This document shows, one piece after another, positions 26,569 to 37,549 of a stretch of DNA of 64,000 bases (position 1 is the stretch's first letter; each line of letters starts with the position of its first letter). Below the pieces are notes generated by a model. It saw only the letters and a program-made list of their open reading frames with translations. It had not been told where the DNA came from and did no database searches. The DNA is from Streptomyces cyaneus. GTDB lineage: Bacteria; Actinomycetota; Actinomycetes; Streptomycetales; Streptomycetaceae. The DNA lies in NCBI RefSeq assembly GCF_004028635.1, contig NZ_RQJW01000007.1:310001-374000 (forward strand), written 5' to 3'. The translations under genes and the position numbers were made by a program.

Positions 26569-26717
26569 GGCGTCAGCCTCCTTCCGTTCCCCCGAGGCGG
26601 ACCGAGGCGTCCCCCCGTGGGCGCCTCCCGCTCGGTGCGTGGGAGTCAGATGCCCGGGCGTCTCACGACCCAAAGCAGAGTTGAGGAACTCCAGAGCTTG
26701 GGCGCAGGATGACGTGC

Positions 26718-27923
26718 ATGACCTCCACCTCCCGCCCCCTGCTCAACCGCCGGCTCGCCGAGTTCGGGACGACGATCTTCGCCGAGATGTCCGCACTGGC
26801 CCTGCGCACCGGGTCCATCAACCTGGGTCAGGGCTTCCCCGACACCGACGGCCCCGAGGAGGTCCGCGAGGCGGCCGTGCGGGCCCTGCGGGACGGGCGC
26901 GGCAACCAGTACCCGCCGGGTCCCGGCGTCCCCGAGCTGCGCCACGCCGTCGCCGCCCACCAGGAGCGGCGCTACGGGCTGTCGTACGACCCGGACACGG
27001 AGGTCCTGGTCACGGCCGGTGCCACCGAGGCCATCGCGGCCACGCTGCTCGCGCTGCTGGAGCCCGGCGACGAGGTGATCGCCTTCGAGCCGTACTACGA
27101 CTCCTACGCGGCCTGCATCGCCATGGCGGGCGGCACGCGCGTGCCGGTCACCCTGCGCCCGGACGAGGGACCACGCGACGCAGTCGCGCCTCGGCGCTTC
27201 CGGCTCGACCTCGACGAGCTGCGCGCCGCCGTCACCGACCGCACCCGGCTACTGCTCGTCAACACCCCGCACAACCCCACCGGCACGGTCCTCACCCGCG
27301 AGGAGCTGGCCGCGATCGCCGAGCTGGCGGTGGAGCGGGATCTGCTCGTGGTGACCGACGAGGTGTACGAGCACCTGGTCTTCGACGACGCCGAGCACCT
27401 GCCGCTCGCCACGTTCCCGGGCATGCGGGAGCGGACGGTGACCATCGGGTCGGCGGGCAAGACGTTCTCCTTCACCGGCTGGAAGGTCGGCTGGGTGACC
27501 GCGCCGTCCGGGCTGGTCACAGCCGTGCGGTCGGCGAAGCAGTTCCTCACGTACGTCTCGTCGGGGCCGTTCCAGTACGCGGTCGCCGAGGCACTCGCGC
27601 TGCCCGACAGCTACTTCGCGGCCTTCCGCGAGGGCATGCTGGCCAAGCGGGATCTGCTGGCGGCGGGGCTGACGGAGGCGGGGTTCGAGGTCTTCCAGCC
27701 GGCGGGCACCTACTTCATCACCACCGACATCCGGCCGCTCGGCGAGAGCGACGGCTTCGCCTTCTGCCGCGCGCTGCCGGAGCGGGCCGGGGTGGTGGCC
27801 ATCCCCAACGCGGTCTTCTACGACCACCGGGAGGCGGGGGCGCCGTTCGTACGGTTCGCCTTCTGCAAGCAGACGGAGGTGCTGGAGGAGGCGGTGCGGC
27901 GGCTCAAGTCCCTGGCGGGCTGA
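26718..27923 (+). CDS. Class I/II aminotransferase (kynurenine/succinyl-DAP type)
   Basis: 401 residues, fold-type I PLP enzyme. NLGQGFPD near 35-41, the PLP region GATEAIAAT, NTPHNPTGT, TDEVYEHL, and the Schiff-base Lys in GSAGKTFSFTGWKVGW. The sequence falls among aminotransferases annotated as kynurenine-oxoglutarate transaminase or DapC. With kynA and kynU in the same window, kynurenine transamination to kynurenate is worth considering. ATG 26718 is preferred for its AGGAT upstream; ATG 26709 adds three residues. Confidence 0.88.
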   Translation: MTSTSRPLLNRRLAEFGTTIFAEMSALALRTGSINLGQGFPDTDGPEEVREAAVRALRDGRGNQYPPGPGVPELRHAVAAHQERRYGLSYDPDTEVLVTAGATEAIAATLLALLEPGDEVIAFEPYYDSYAACIAMAGGTRVPVTLRPDEGPRDAVAPRRFRLDLDELRAAVTDRTRLLLVNTPHNPTGTVLTREELAAIAELAVERDLLVVTDEVYEHLVFDDAEHLPLATFPGMRERTVTIGSAGKTFSFTGWKVGWVTAPSGLVTAVRSAKQFLTYVSSGPFQYAVAEALALPDSYFAAFREGMLAKRDLLAAGLTEAGFEVFQPAGTYFITTDIRPLGESDGFAFCRALPERAGVVAIPNAVFYDHREAGAPFVRFAFCKQTEVLEEAVRRLKSLAG

Positions 27924-28139
27924 GCCCCTCCTCGTCGGCGGCGGTTACCCACAGCCTGTGGACGAGTGCGGGTGGCGACCACCGCGGCACGGACGGCGAG
28001 AGCCCGGCTGCGGGCACGCGGCCGTGCTGGCCGGTGCCCTGGCCGGGCTCTCCCTTGCCCGCGGCGCGTATCCGGTCGATCGCCGATACGCCGCCGTGGG
28101 CCACGCCTGCTGTCGCGGCTCTTCTCGCCGACTTACGAC

Positions 28140-28670
28140 TTACTCGTCGTCTTCCTCGGGCTTCTCCGCCTCGTTGATCTCCTGCTCCAGGCCGAGCTGC
28201 TCGACGAGCCACTTGTCGAACTCGATGGCGGCCCGCACCCAGCTGACCGTCGACGAGACGAAGTGCTCCAGGGCCACACCCGTGCCGATCAGCATCTGCG
28301 CCTCGCCGATGAGGCGGACGGTGCCGTCGTCGTGCGTGTGGCTGTAGACCTTGGGCCACAGGGTCCGGCGGTTCCAGTCGTCGATCGACTCCAGAAGCAG
28401 GGGCTTCTCGTCGATCTTGTGGGGCCGGTCGTAGAACGTCCGCACCGAGAAGACCTGCTGGTCGCCCTCGCCACGGAACATGAAGTACGTACGGAACTGC
28501 TCCCACGGCGCCGCGAGGTCACCCTCGTCGTCGACGACGTACTTCAGCTCCATCTGGTCCAGGAGCTGCTTCACGAGGTCCTGATCCGGGACAACGGGGC
28601 CGGGCGGCGGGCCGGGCTGCGGCTGCTGCTGACCCCCGAAGTTCGGAATCGAGGACGGGTCGATGCTCAC
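28140..28670 (-). CDS. YbjN-domain protein
   Basis: 176 residues. A Gln/Pro/Gly-rich N-terminal lead (1-30) is followed by a YbjN/secretion-chaperone-like alpha/beta domain (about 32-160: DQDLVKQLLDQMELKYVVDDEG, WNRRTLWPKVYSH, read in parts) and an acidic C-terminus EKPEEDDE. GTG 28670 has GAAGGG about 10 bases upstream, better than longer starts. Cytoplasmic; the family resembles type III secretion chaperones, and its function in Streptomyces is unknown. It lies downstream of clpB on the same strand, separated by palindromes near 28781. Confidence 0.8.
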   Translation of the reverse strand: MSIDPSSIPNFGGQQQPQPGPPPGPVVPDQDLVKQLLDQMELKYVVDDEGDLAAPWEQFRTYFMFRGEGDQQVFSVRTFYDRPHKIDEKPLLLESIDDWNRRTLWPKVYSHTHDDGTVRLIGEAQMLIGTGVALEHFVSSTVSWVRAAIEFDKWLVEQLGLEQEINEAEKPEEDDE

Positions 28671-28780
28671 CGTGTATTTCCCTTCGTACGGATTCCGCCA
28701 TCCTCCCCCATCCGGGGAGGGGGGTGGCAAGCCCCGCCGGGGCTGTCCGCCCTCGGCTGACTCGATCCGGTCACTCCTGA

Positions 28781-28807
28781 CGGGTACCCGGACCTACCGG
28801 GTACCCG
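28781..28807 (-). terminator. Paired palindromes downstream of clpB
   Basis: CGGGTACCCG-GACCTAC-CGGGTACCCG: two identical palindromes that can also pair with each other as a 10-bp stem with a 7-base loop. Located 22 bases beyond the clpB stop, it is a likely terminator. The self-palindromic arms could alternatively be a protein site. Confidence 0.6.
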
Positions 28808-28828
28808 CGATCACGGTTACGTGCCGGA

Positions 28829-31480
<2,652 letters not shown>

Positions 31481-31541
31481 GTGTCCGTTCTCCTCCTGGC
31501 GTCAGCGTCTCCCAGTACTGACCGAGTCAGCGTACACAAAG

Positions 31542-31560
31542 TTGAGTCTATTCCGCTCAA
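31542..31560. promoter_or_regulatory. HAIR element (HspR operator) of clpB
   Basis: TTGAGT-CTATTCC-GCTCAA, matching the HAIR consensus CTTGAGT-N7-ACTCAAG with one mismatch in the core. It lies 62 bases upstream of clpB. In S. coelicolor and S. albus HspR represses clpB and dnaK through such sites (established knowledge). Confidence 0.88.
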
Positions 31561-31600
31561 GGTGGCCCCGGGAGGCTTGCGGCAGCTAGGTTTCCGGACC

Positions 31601-32014
31601 ATGGCCGCATACCCCCAGGATCCGGGCGCGCCGGACGCGCCGTACCTCACCTTCTGGCAGGAGAGGCACCTGTGCACCCTGACGACCCTGCGCCCGGACG
31701 GCAGCCCGCATGTCGTACCCGTCGGCGTCACATACGACCCCGAGGCGCGACTTGCTCGGGTGATCACGAACAAGTCGAGCGCGAAGGTGGGCCACGTCCT
31801 GACCGCCGGCCCGGAGGGGGCGCAGGTCGCCGTGTGCCAGGTGGACGGGCGGCGGTGGGCGACGCTGGAGGGGACGGCGCACGTCCGCAGCGAGCCCGAG
31901 CGGGTCGCGGAGGCGGAGCGGCGGTACGCGCAGCGGTACGGGCGGACGCCGGCGCCGAATCCCGACCGGGTGGTCATCGAGATCGAGCTGCGGCGGGCGA
32001 TGGGGCGAGGGTGA
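31601..32014 (+). CDS. PPOX-class F420/FMN-dependent flavoprotein
   Basis: 137 residues, the split-barrel fold of pyridoxamine-phosphate-oxidase-like proteins. LTFWQERHLCTLTTLRPDGSPHVVPVGV (read in parts) is the N-terminal signature and VRSEPERVAEAERRYAQRYGR a C-terminal helix seen in F420-dependent actinobacterial members. The substrate is unknown. ATG 31601 follows GGAGG distantly (31571). Its promoter may overlap that of the divergent clpB gene and its HAIR site, so heat-shock control is conceivable. Terminated by the hairpin at 32113-32153. Confidence 0.85.
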   Translation: MAAYPQDPGAPDAPYLTFWQERHLCTLTTLRPDGSPHVVPVGVTYDPEARLARVITNKSSAKVGHVLTAGPEGAQVAVCQVDGRRWATLEGTAHVRSEPERVAEAERRYAQRYGRTPAPNPDRVVIEIELRRAMGRG

Positions 32015-32112
32015 CCCGAGGGTGATCGGGGCGCCGGGTTGGCCGGATACCGGGCGCCCGGTTTCAGCCACCGCCGGAACAGGCGGATACGGGGAAATGT
32101 CCCCGGAAAACT

Positions 32113-32153
32113 GCAGCGGCGTCACCGTGTTCAGGTCACGGTGACGCCGCTGC
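32113..32153. terminator. Bidirectional terminator between convergent genes
   Basis: Perfect 17-bp stem GCAGCGGCGTCACCGTG / CACGGTGACGCCGCTGC with loop TTCAGGT, between the PPOX gene (+) and the Rieske-like gene (minus). One of the strongest hairpins in the window. Confidence 0.88.
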
Positions 32154-32196
32154 GGGGGGAAGCACCTGAGCGATCTGTTACGACGGGGGAATCGCG

Positions 32197-32532
32197 TCAG
32201 GCACTGCGGGGGGTGGCTGCGATGGTCGTTTGGGCCGGGGCTTCCGGCTCCACCAGGCGGTGGTCGCGCTGATCAAGATTGACGAAGATCATTCCGTACC
32301 GGATGGCACACCGCACAGGCTGCGGCGCCCCCCGAGGCCGCCGCAGACACCGGTAAGCCCGCACGTCCTCGTCCTCGTCCCGCGTGACGACCACCGGCTC
32401 GCCGAAAACGGTCACCATCAACGAGTCACCGGGGTGGGGGATCGCGGTGACCAGGTCGATGAAGTGCCAGCCGGAGCGGTAGGCGGTGGCCATTTCGCGG
32501 CGGAAGGAGCGGTCGTCGGGTGGAGTGGTCAC
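32197..32532 (-). CDS. Small Rieske-derived protein lacking histidine ligands
   Basis: 111 residues. Residues 8-95 align by eye with the N-terminal part of Rieske ring-hydroxylase alpha subunits: FRREMATAYRSGWHFID, then PHPGDSLMVTVFGEPVVVTR, DVRAYRC and YGMIFVNLD. The two CxH motifs are altered: the Cys residues remain (RCLRR, RCAIR), but both His positions read Arg, and the spacing between them is shorter than normal. A [2Fe-2S] cluster is therefore unlikely. GTG 32532 overlaps the stop of the secreted 70-residue gene by 4 bases, so the two are coupled. Confidence 0.55.
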   Translation of the reverse strand: MTTPPDDRSFRREMATAYRSGWHFIDLVTAIPHPGDSLMVTVFGEPVVVTRDEDEDVRAYRCLRRPRGAPQPVRCAIRYGMIFVNLDQRDHRLVEPEAPAQTTIAATPRSA

Positions 32533-32741
32533 ATCCGCTCCCCCGAGTCACCGTCCGCGGAGGTCACCGACACATCCGCGCTGCTGGAACTCACGGCGGT
32601 GCTCGGCCAGTGAGTGTCAGCGCTGACGACACTCTCCGCGTCGGACTGCCCGCTCAGCGCTCCGAAGGTCACGACGACGGAGAAGGCGGCGACAAGTACC
32701 GAGCGAAGCATTCTCTTGCGCATAGTCGGCTTCGTCCTCAC
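32529..32741 (-). CDS. Small secreted Ser/Val-rich peptide
   Basis: 70 residues. A basic start (MRTKPTMRKRM) and hydrophobic core (LRSVLVAAFSVVVTFGALSG) form a signal peptide; the mature part, about 35 residues, is rich in Ser, Ala, Val and Asp (VSSSSADVSVTSADGD). GTG 32741 has GAGGAG 9 bases upstream. It is coupled to the Rieske-like gene by a GTGA overlap and divergent from the LuxR-type regulator at 32858. No family is recognised. A peptide signal or a short secreted partner are possibilities, neither supported further. Confidence 0.6.
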   Translation of the reverse strand: MRTKPTMRKRMLRSVLVAAFSVVVTFGALSGQSDAESVVSADTHWPSTAVSSSSADVSVTSADGDSGERM

Positions 32742-32857
32742 TTGAAAGTCTCCTCTTCCCCCGTCGGATAAGACGATGGCTCATTCAGGCACGTGCTGGC
32801 CACACAATCGGTGCATCATGTTCCTGCATGTTCAGGACCCTGGGGGGTGGAGATTTC

Positions 32858-33838
32858 GTGGCAAATCCGACTAAGGCGACGCATCCCCATGCGGAGACCG
32901 AACTGTGTGACGAGGGTGGCCGACTATATGCGCATGCCCTGCGCACCGGGCGTATCGCTCGCGTGGACGTGGAGTCGGCTCCCTGCCTGCTGGAGTTCGC
33001 CCTCCTCCACCCCGACCCCGACGACGCGAACTGGTTGCGCCCGGTTCCCCCGTCCGTCGCCCTGGCCGAGCGACTCCATCCCATAGAGCGCGACATCGCG
33101 GATCGCCGGCGGTTGTCCATCAAACTCACTGACGTCTTCGAGCCGTTCTTGGCTCTCGCGCACGCCGGCGAGGCCGATCACTCGATCACCGTGCTGGAGG
33201 GCAGCGCCCGGATCAACGCGGCACTCAACCTGGCCACGGCCCAGTGCCAGACCGATGTGCTCACGGTCCAACCCAGCGACGACCGCTACTCGGAGCGCAG
33301 CCTGCTCCAAGGGCTGGAACGGGACAAGCCGCTGATCGAACGCGGTGTGCGCATCCGGACGCTCTATCAGCACACCGCCCGGTACAGCCCCGAGAAGCTG
33401 GCGTACGTGGCCCAGCTCTCGAAAGGCAAGGCGGAGTACCGGACGATCGACGAAGTTGTGGAGCGCCTCATAGTCTGCGACGAGGCCGTCGCCTTCATCC
33501 CCACCCGCGACGACCAGCAGGTGGCTCTGGAGCTACGCCACCCCGGCCTCGTTCGGTACCTGATCAAGGTCTTCGAGTTCATGTGGGTGCGATCCGTCCC
33601 GTTGAGCGCCGGCGCCCCGTACGAGGCGGCCGCAGACGGCATCACGGACATTCAGCACTCCATCGCGAAGCTCCTCGTCGAGGGACACGTCGACGAGGCC
33701 ATCGCCCGGCGCCTCGGGATGAACGTCCGGACGTGCCGCGCCCACATAGCCAAGCTCGCCGCGACCCTGGGCAGCGGCAGTCGTGCCCAACTCGGCTACC
33801 TCATAGCGCAGTCCGGAATCCTGGAACAGGAGCACTGA
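32858..33838 (+). CDS. LuxR-type HTH regulator (paralogue 1)
   Basis: 326 residues. The N-terminal helical region (LCDEGGRLYAHALRTGRI) is followed by a TrmB/PLD-like middle domain (about 100-240: ITVLEGSARINAAL, RGVRIRTLYQHTARYSPEKL) and a C-terminal LuxR-type HTH (about 260-320: SIAKLLVEGHVDEAIARRLGMNVRTCRAHIAKL, read in parts). This architecture is common in Streptomyces orphan regulators. GTG 32858 has GGTGGAG upstream; ATG 32828 is an alternative. A decayed copy follows at once, and an opposed intact copy lies at 34483-35571. Confidence 0.85.
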   Translation: MANPTKATHPHAETELCDEGGRLYAHALRTGRIARVDVESAPCLLEFALLHPDPDDANWLRPVPPSVALAERLHPIERDIADRRRLSIKLTDVFEPFLALAHAGEADHSITVLEGSARINAALNLATAQCQTDVLTVQPSDDRYSERSLLQGLERDKPLIERGVRIRTLYQHTARYSPEKLAYVAQLSKGKAEYRTIDEVVERLIVCDEAVAFIPTRDDQQVALELRHPGLVRYLIKVFEFMWVRSVPLSAGAPYEAAADGITDIQHSIAKLLVEGHVDEAIARRLGMNVRTCRAHIAKLAATLGSGSRAQLGYLIAQSGILEQEH

Positions 33839-33859
33839 GTCCCAAGGAGAGGGCCGCGT

Positions 33860-34565
33860 GTGACCGCAGAGGCGCACAGCCACGAAGCGGACGAGTTGTG
33901 TGAGGCAGGTCTGAGGCTTTGTGCCCAGGCCCTGCGCGAGCGGCGTGTGAGCGTCCGCGAAGCCGGTGGCGCCCCGTGTCTGATCGACTTCGGATGAGCG
34001 CATCGCGGACGAGCGACGACGCGGGGAGCGGCCGGCCGAGACCTTCGAACCGCTCACGGGGGATCGCCGGGCAACGTACGGCAACGGCAGACCCATCGGC
34101 CATCCGCCTCGTCAGCCCCACAACGGCCACGATCCCGCCGCCCGCCTCCCTCGACCGGGATCAGTCCCTGCTCGACCGCGGCGGCCGCATCCGCACCCTC
34201 TATCAGCACACCCAGCGCCACACCCCCGCCGTGGTCGCCCGTTCGCCAAGGCCTTCGGCCGCCTGTGGCGCCTGGCCACCCTTATGCACCCAGAGGCCGT
34301 CCAGCCGCCCACCCTGAACGGCATCACCCCCCGCCGGCGCGCCATCGCGAGCCTCCTGGTCGAAGGCCACACCGACGCCGTCATAGGCGACCGCCTCGGC
34401 ATGAACGTCCGCACCGCCCGCGTCCACATCGCCGAACTCGCGGCGACGCCGGGCAGCGAGAGCCGGGCCCAACTCGGCTATCTCATCGGCCAGTCGGGGA
34501 TCCTGGACCAGGAACCCCCGGAACCCCAGGAACCCGAGGCATCCCCGGCACCCCGGCAACGCTGA
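33860..34565 (+). pseudogene. Decayed LuxR-type regulator (paralogue 2)
   Basis: A GTG with AAGGAGAGG upstream begins a frame like paralogue 1 (ADELCEAGLRLCAQALRERR ... APCLIDFG) that stops at 33995-33997. Homology resumes at once in another frame (ERIADERRRGERPAETFEPL), shifts again (DQSLLDRGGRIRTLYQHTQRH), loses the central domain by an internal deletion near 34235, and ends with an intact HTH (SLLVEGHTDAVIGDRLGMNV) and a Pro/Glu tail. At about 700 bp against 980 for paralogue 1, with several frame breaks, it is not functional as a whole. The last 280 bases could still be read from an internal start. Confidence 0.85.
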
Positions 34566-35571
34566 TCACCGCCGCCTCGGACGACGACGCCCGCGGCCGG
34601 TCCAACCCCACCTGCGCTATGCGCACCCCGAGCTGCGTACGGCTCGCCGCCCCCAGCGTCTCCGACAACCGCGCGATGTGCGCCCGGCACGTACGGACGC
34701 TTATCCCCAGCCGCTCCGCGATCACCGCGTCCTGATGGCCCTCGGCGAGCAGCGCGGCGATGGACTGCTCTCGGTGGGAGATGCCCTCGATGCCGGTGTC
34801 GGGGAGGGGTGCCGTGAGGGGGATCGCCAGGCGCCACAGGCGCTCGAACACCGTCACCAGGTAGTGGACGAGCGCCGGGTGCCGCAGCTCCAGCGCCAGC
34901 GTGCGGTCCGCGTTCGCCGGGATGAAGGCCACCGTACGGTCGAAGAGGATCAGCCGGTCGATCACCTCGTCCAGCGTGCGGGCCTCGACCGAATCGCCCA
35001 TCAGTTCAAGGTAGTTGAGCAGGCCCTGACCGTGCCGGGCCACGTGCGTGTACAGGTCGCGCATCCGCACGCCCCGCCCCCGCAGCGCCATCGCCCGGTG
35101 CAGGCCCTCCGTCAGCTCGTGCTCGGGACGGATGCCGCCCGGCTGCACCGTCAGCACCTCCGACGTGCACGCCTCCGTCGCCGCGTCCAGGGCCCCCTGG
35201 ATGCGGGAGGCACCGTCGAGCACCCGGATCGCCGTGCCCTCCGCGCCGGACGCCTGCGACGGACGGGGGCCGAGTCCGGCGTACCACTCGAACGCCGCCA
35301 CCGCCGAGCCCACCCGCCGCTGGCTCGCGCTGACCTCGTCGTACACCCCGCGCAGCAGCCGTGTCATGACCTCCTGCGGGGAGGTCGGCACCAGCCAGTC
35401 CATGTCGTCGGGGTCGGGGTGCAGCAGCGCCAGTTCCAGCAGGCAGGGCACCGCCTCCGCCTCCCGGCGCGCCACACGGCCGCGTCGTACGGCCCGGGAA
35501 TACACGCGATCCCCGGCCTCGCACAGTCGGTCGGCACCGTGTGGATGCTCCTCCGCCCCGTGCCCGGCCAT
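34483..35571 (-). CDS. LuxR-type HTH regulator (paralogue 3)
   Basis: About 362 residues with the same order as paralogue 1: LCEAGDRVYSRAVRRGRV, a middle domain with VLDGASRIQGALDAATEACTSEVLTVQ (read in parts) and RGVRMRDLYTHVARHG, and a C-terminal HTH (SIAALLAEGHQDAVIAERLG). The extreme C-terminus is a collagen-like GVPG repeat (about 12 residues) that overlaps the tail of the pseudogene on the opposite strand. The start is uncertain: ATG 35571 is chosen, and an in-frame GTG about 45 bases upstream is possible. It is convergent with its paralogues. Confidence 0.82.
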   Translation of the reverse strand: MAGHGAEEHPHGADRLCEAGDRVYSRAVRRGRVARREAEAVPCLLELALLHPDPDDMDWLVPTSPQEVMTRLLRGVYDEVSASQRRVGSAVAAFEWYAGLGPRPSQASGAEGTAIRVLDGASRIQGALDAATEACTSEVLTVQPGGIRPEHELTEGLHRAMALRGRGVRMRDLYTHVARHGQGLLNYLELMGDSVEARTLDEVIDRLILFDRTVAFIPANADRTLALELRHPALVHYLVTVFERLWRLAIPLTAPLPDTGIEGISHREQSIAALLAEGHQDAVIAERLGISVRTCRAHIARLSETLGAASRTQLGVRIAQVGLDRPRASSSEAAVISVAGVPGMPRVPGVPGVPGPGSPTGR

Positions 35572-36004
35572 CGCCCATCCACCCCCGGTTCTTGCCTCTT
35601 TCGCCGCCTCGCTCACCTCCGGAGCGCGGTGTCGACCTCTGCCGGGACAAACCGGGCCGGGCGTGGCCCTGGTCGACAGGCCCACCGTGCTCAGCCCTTC
35701 GGGCCTACGGGTTCGCTCGCGCTTCCGCAGCGCAACTATGCGCGGACGGGCCGTGCTCCGCAACACGGCTCACGCCGGGACAGCCGCCGTAATCCACCGG
35801 TATGTCCCGCTGTTTCCGGGCCTCCGCCCGTCGAGTTGCAACAAGCTGATGGTGCGGTCCCCAGCCTTTGCCGTGTGCGTCGCAAATCCCGCACACGACC
35901 GGGTGAACCGACCACCTCGACCACCGGAGGCCACGCTTCCGCGTGCCACCTCCCGGAAATCCCGCAGTGATCACGCCGTTACACACCCCACTTACCGTCA
36001 GGCC
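35572..36004. other. Divergent intergenic region without a recognisable gene
   Basis: This 430-bp stretch separates the LuxR-type gene (minus) from the ATP-grasp operon (+). Frames open through it lack Streptomyces codon bias. A CAGCCCTTCGGGCCTACGGG-like palindrome lies near 35695-35710, and GATCACG occurs near 35969. The ATP-grasp start has no clear ribosome-binding site, so its transcript may be nearly leaderless. The region presumably holds promoters for both units. Confidence 0.5.
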
Positions 36005-37549
36005 ATGGCGGACATATTTGACGCGTACGCGTTGGCCGACGCGTGGGACGAGATGTTTGAGCGGCCGGGTGAGGTCAGGACCGCCTATGAGCCGGTGCTG
36101 GCTGCACTTCAGCCGATCGAGCCGAGTGAACTGCGCTTCAGGGCCGACCAGATGGCCCGGGCGTTCACCGACCGGGGCGTGACGTACGCCTTCGCGGGCG
36201 AGGAGCGGCCCTGGCCGCTGGACCTCGTGCCCAGGATCCTCGACGCGCTCGAGTGGGATCTCATACAACGCGGGGTGAGCCAGCGGGTCAGAGCGCTGGA
36301 GGCCTACCTCGCCGACGCCTACGGGCCCGCCCGCGCCTTCGAGGACGGTGTCGTGCCCTGGCGGCTGCTGCTCAACTCCCCCCACTTCCACAGATCGGCC
36401 CATGGGGTCGAGCCACCGGGCGGGGTTCGCATTCATGTCGCCGGGATCGACCTCGTACGGGACGAGGCCGGGGACTTCCGGGTGCTGGAAGACAATGTGC
36501 GCGTGCCCAGCGGGGTTTCGTACGTCATCGAGAACCGGCGAGCGATGACCCGGATCTTCCCCTCTCTCTTCGCCGAGCAGCATGTGCTGCCCGTCGACGG
36601 GTACACCCAGCGGCTCCTCGCCGCCCTGCGCGCCGCCGCGCCCGACGGGACCGACGATCCGCGCGTCGTCGTCCTCACCCCGGGCCCCAGCAACGCCGCC
36701 TACTTCGAGCACGCCCTGCTCGCCCGGCTGATGGGTGTGCAGCTCGTCGAGGGGCACGACCTGGTGTGCCGCAACAACCGTGTGTGGATGCGCACGACGC
36801 GCGGCGAGGTGCCCGTCCACGTCGTATACCGGCGGCTCGACGACGACTTCCTCGATCCCCTCCACTTCCGCCCCGACTCGGTGATCGGCTGCCCGGGCAT
36901 CATGGGCGCCGCCATGGCGGGCAACGTCACACTCGCGAACGCCGTGGGCAACGGCATCGCCGACGACAAGCTCCTCTACACCTACGTCCCCGACCTCATC
37001 CGGTACTACCTCGGCCAGGAGCCGATCCTCCCGAACGTCGAGTCCTACCGTCCCGACGAGCCGGGGCAGTTGGACGTCGTCCTCGACCAGATCGAGCAGC
37101 TCGTCGTCAAGCCCGTCGACGGCGCCGGCGGTCAGGGCATCGTCATCGGACCCAAGGCCGACCGCGAGACCATCGAACGCACTCGCAAAGCCGTCATCGC
37201 CGACCCGCGCGGCTTCATCGCCCAGCGGCCCGTCGCCCTGTCCACCTCCCCGACCCTCGCGGGCGAGCGCATGGCACCGCGCCACATCGATCTGCGGCCC
37301 TTCGCCGTCAACGACGGCAACGATGTCTGGGTGCTGCCCGGCGGCCTCACACGAGTCGCCCTCCAGGAGGGCAACCTCATCGTCAACTCCAGCCAGGGCG
37401 GCGGCTCCAAGGACACCTGGGTGCTGGCCGAGGGCCCGGCGGAGTCGCCCGTGCCCCTGAGCGCCGGCGATCCGCTCGCTGTCGCGCCGCGGCAGCTCGG
37501 ACCCGACGGCATCCCCACCGTCGTACAGGAAGGGGCGCAGCAGCAGTGA
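36005..37549 (+). CDS. Circularly permuted ATP-grasp protein
   Basis: 514 residues of the CP_ATPgrasp (DUF404/DUF407) family. Signature segments: FRVLEDNVRVPSGVSYVIENR near 160-180 (read in parts), MGVQLVEGHDL, RRLDDDFLDP, VIGCPGIMGA and the nucleotide-binding stretch VVKPVDGAGGQGIVIGP. ATP-grasp enzymes of this type are predicted amide or peptide ligases. It overlaps the alpha-E gene by GTGA. The three-gene unit with alpha-E and transglutaminase is a known conserved neighbourhood predicted to make or attach a peptide; its product is unknown. Confidence 0.92.
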   Translation: MADIFDAYALADAWDEMFERPGEVRTAYEPVLAALQPIEPSELRFRADQMARAFTDRGVTYAFAGEERPWPLDLVPRILDALEWDLIQRGVSQRVRALEAYLADAYGPARAFEDGVVPWRLLLNSPHFHRSAHGVEPPGGVRIHVAGIDLVRDEAGDFRVLEDNVRVPSGVSYVIENRRAMTRIFPSLFAEQHVLPVDGYTQRLLAALRAAAPDGTDDPRVVVLTPGPSNAAYFEHALLARLMGVQLVEGHDLVCRNNRVWMRTTRGEVPVHVVYRRLDDDFLDPLHFRPDSVIGCPGIMGAAMAGNVTLANAVGNGIADDKLLYTYVPDLIRYYLGQEPILPNVESYRPDEPGQLDVVLDQIEQLVVKPVDGAGGQGIVIGPKADRETIERTRKAVIADPRGFIAQRPVALSTSPTLAGERMAPRHIDLRPFAVNDGNDVWVLPGGLTRVALQEGNLIVNSSQGGGSKDTWVLAEGPAESPVPLSAGDPLAVAPRQLGPDGIPTVVQEGAQQQ

